Assembly: GCA_963693365.1 (NCBI GenBank)
Contig: CAVNZM010000006.1
Coordinates: forward strand, 2,108,001 to 2,172,000
Length of the DNA: 64,000 bases
Source of the DNA: Amoebidium appalachense
Lineage: Eukaryota > Ichthyosporea
Direction of reading: 5' to 3'
Positions 63,421 through 64,000 of this stretch are shown piece by piece; positions within the stretch are counted from its first letter, which is position 1; the number at the start of each line of letters is the position of its first letter. Below the pieces are notes generated by a model. It was not told where the DNA came from and searched no databases. It saw nothing but the letters and a program-made list of their open reading frames with translations. The position numbers and the translations under genes were made by a program.

Positions 63421-64000
63421 TGGGACGTGGTAGGGTCGTGGATCTGTGCATCAAGTTCCTTCTGCGAACTGCTTCATACATCTGGAATATGTATATTATG
63501 TGAGTGCCATCGGCACGTACAGGGGATAAGGGCAATGGATCCGGAAGGAGTGTTATGAGACTCCGAACCGTTTTTTCACTTTTTCCCCTTGTTTTTTCTC
63601 CTTTGTGTCTGTCTCATGCCTCTCTGGGTATGTGGGTGGGTGGTTAACAGGGTAAGGCGGGGCAGGGGGGGGGGGGGGGGGGGGGGGAAGGGGGGACAGG
63701 TCGGCCGGTTGGGGGTGGGGGGGGGGGGGGGAGGACTGGGGGTTCAAGTTGAAGGAGGCGGCCTGGGGCCCCGGGGGGGGGGGGGGGGGGGGGGGGAGGG
63801 GAAGTATTTTTTGGCGAGCAGTTCTGTTGCTGTGTCATGTGTTTGCCTTTATGGTGGTTGTAGGTGTCGACACTGTTGACATAATGGTTAACAGCCTGTT
63901 ACCTTTTGCAATTTGTAAGTAGGGTATAGGTGAGATTTTTGAGTATAAATAAGTGTGGAAGTTTGGAGGCTTAGGTTGTGGTGGTGGTGATATTAGGGCG
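63184..64000. other. Intron 1 of the phosphatase-like gene
   Basis: Two long G tracts (about 63371-63416 and 63667-63800, interrupted) and otherwise unstructured sequence. No exon with matching phase was found, so the next exon should lie beyond the window. Confidence 0.45.

Overview
This is a nuclear window from an intron-rich eukaryote, probably a protist or other small-celled lineage; the sequence does not let me name the group. All genes are built from short exons (19-353 nt) with GT-AG introns. Introns and intergenic DNA are saturated with simple sequence: G/C homopolymers of 15-50 nt, (CA)n/(TG)n, (CT)n/(GA)n, minisatellites and a dispersed repeat. Almost all long open frames in those tracts (poly-Pro, Ser-Leu, Thr-His, Val-Cys, Gly, Arg-Glu proteins) are artefacts. 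I found genes by joining conserved protein segments at splice sites whose phases agree.

Layout: (1) 1087-2748, minus: first two exons of the TFIIH/CAK assembly factor MAT1 (RING finger); the rest lies left of the window. (2) 4974-9422, plus: complete B-type cyclin, 11 exons, head-to-head with MAT1. (3) 11180-19178, minus: SLC25A32-like mitochondrial folate/FAD carrier, 10 exons. (4) 20237-31508, plus: RbBP5/Swd1, the WD40 subunit of the Set1/MLL H3K4 methyltransferase complex, 18 exons, sharing a ~1 kb promoter region with (3). (5) 33850-38684, minus: Rab8/Sec4-type GTPase, 3 exons. (6) 42643-43269, minus: first two exons of a gene I do not recognise. (7) 44711-45205, plus: intronless V-ATPase proteolipid subunit c. 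(8) 45910-47082, minus: weak two-exon gene model. (9) 48522-60162, minus: 12-exon chromatin reader with Tudor-like modules followed by a PHD finger. (10) 62847 onward, plus: first exon of a single-pass membrane protein that begins what looks like a purple-acid-phosphatase-type metallophosphoesterase domain.

The genes are mostly housekeeping. Two bear on CDK control (MAT1, which assembles the CDK-activating kinase, and cyclin B), and two on chromatin (RbBP5, Tudor-PHD). Their shared or upstream regions contain CCAAT boxes and E2F-type motifs.

The most unusual features are structural. About 22 of the 52 splice donors I placed are followed within about 20 nt by a long C tract on the coding strand, and many of the same introns end in (CA)nCAG. 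A dispersed ~280-bp non-coding repeat, almost always abutting a G tract, recurs at least nine times. A minisatellite has duplicated the 3' splice site of one carrier exon.
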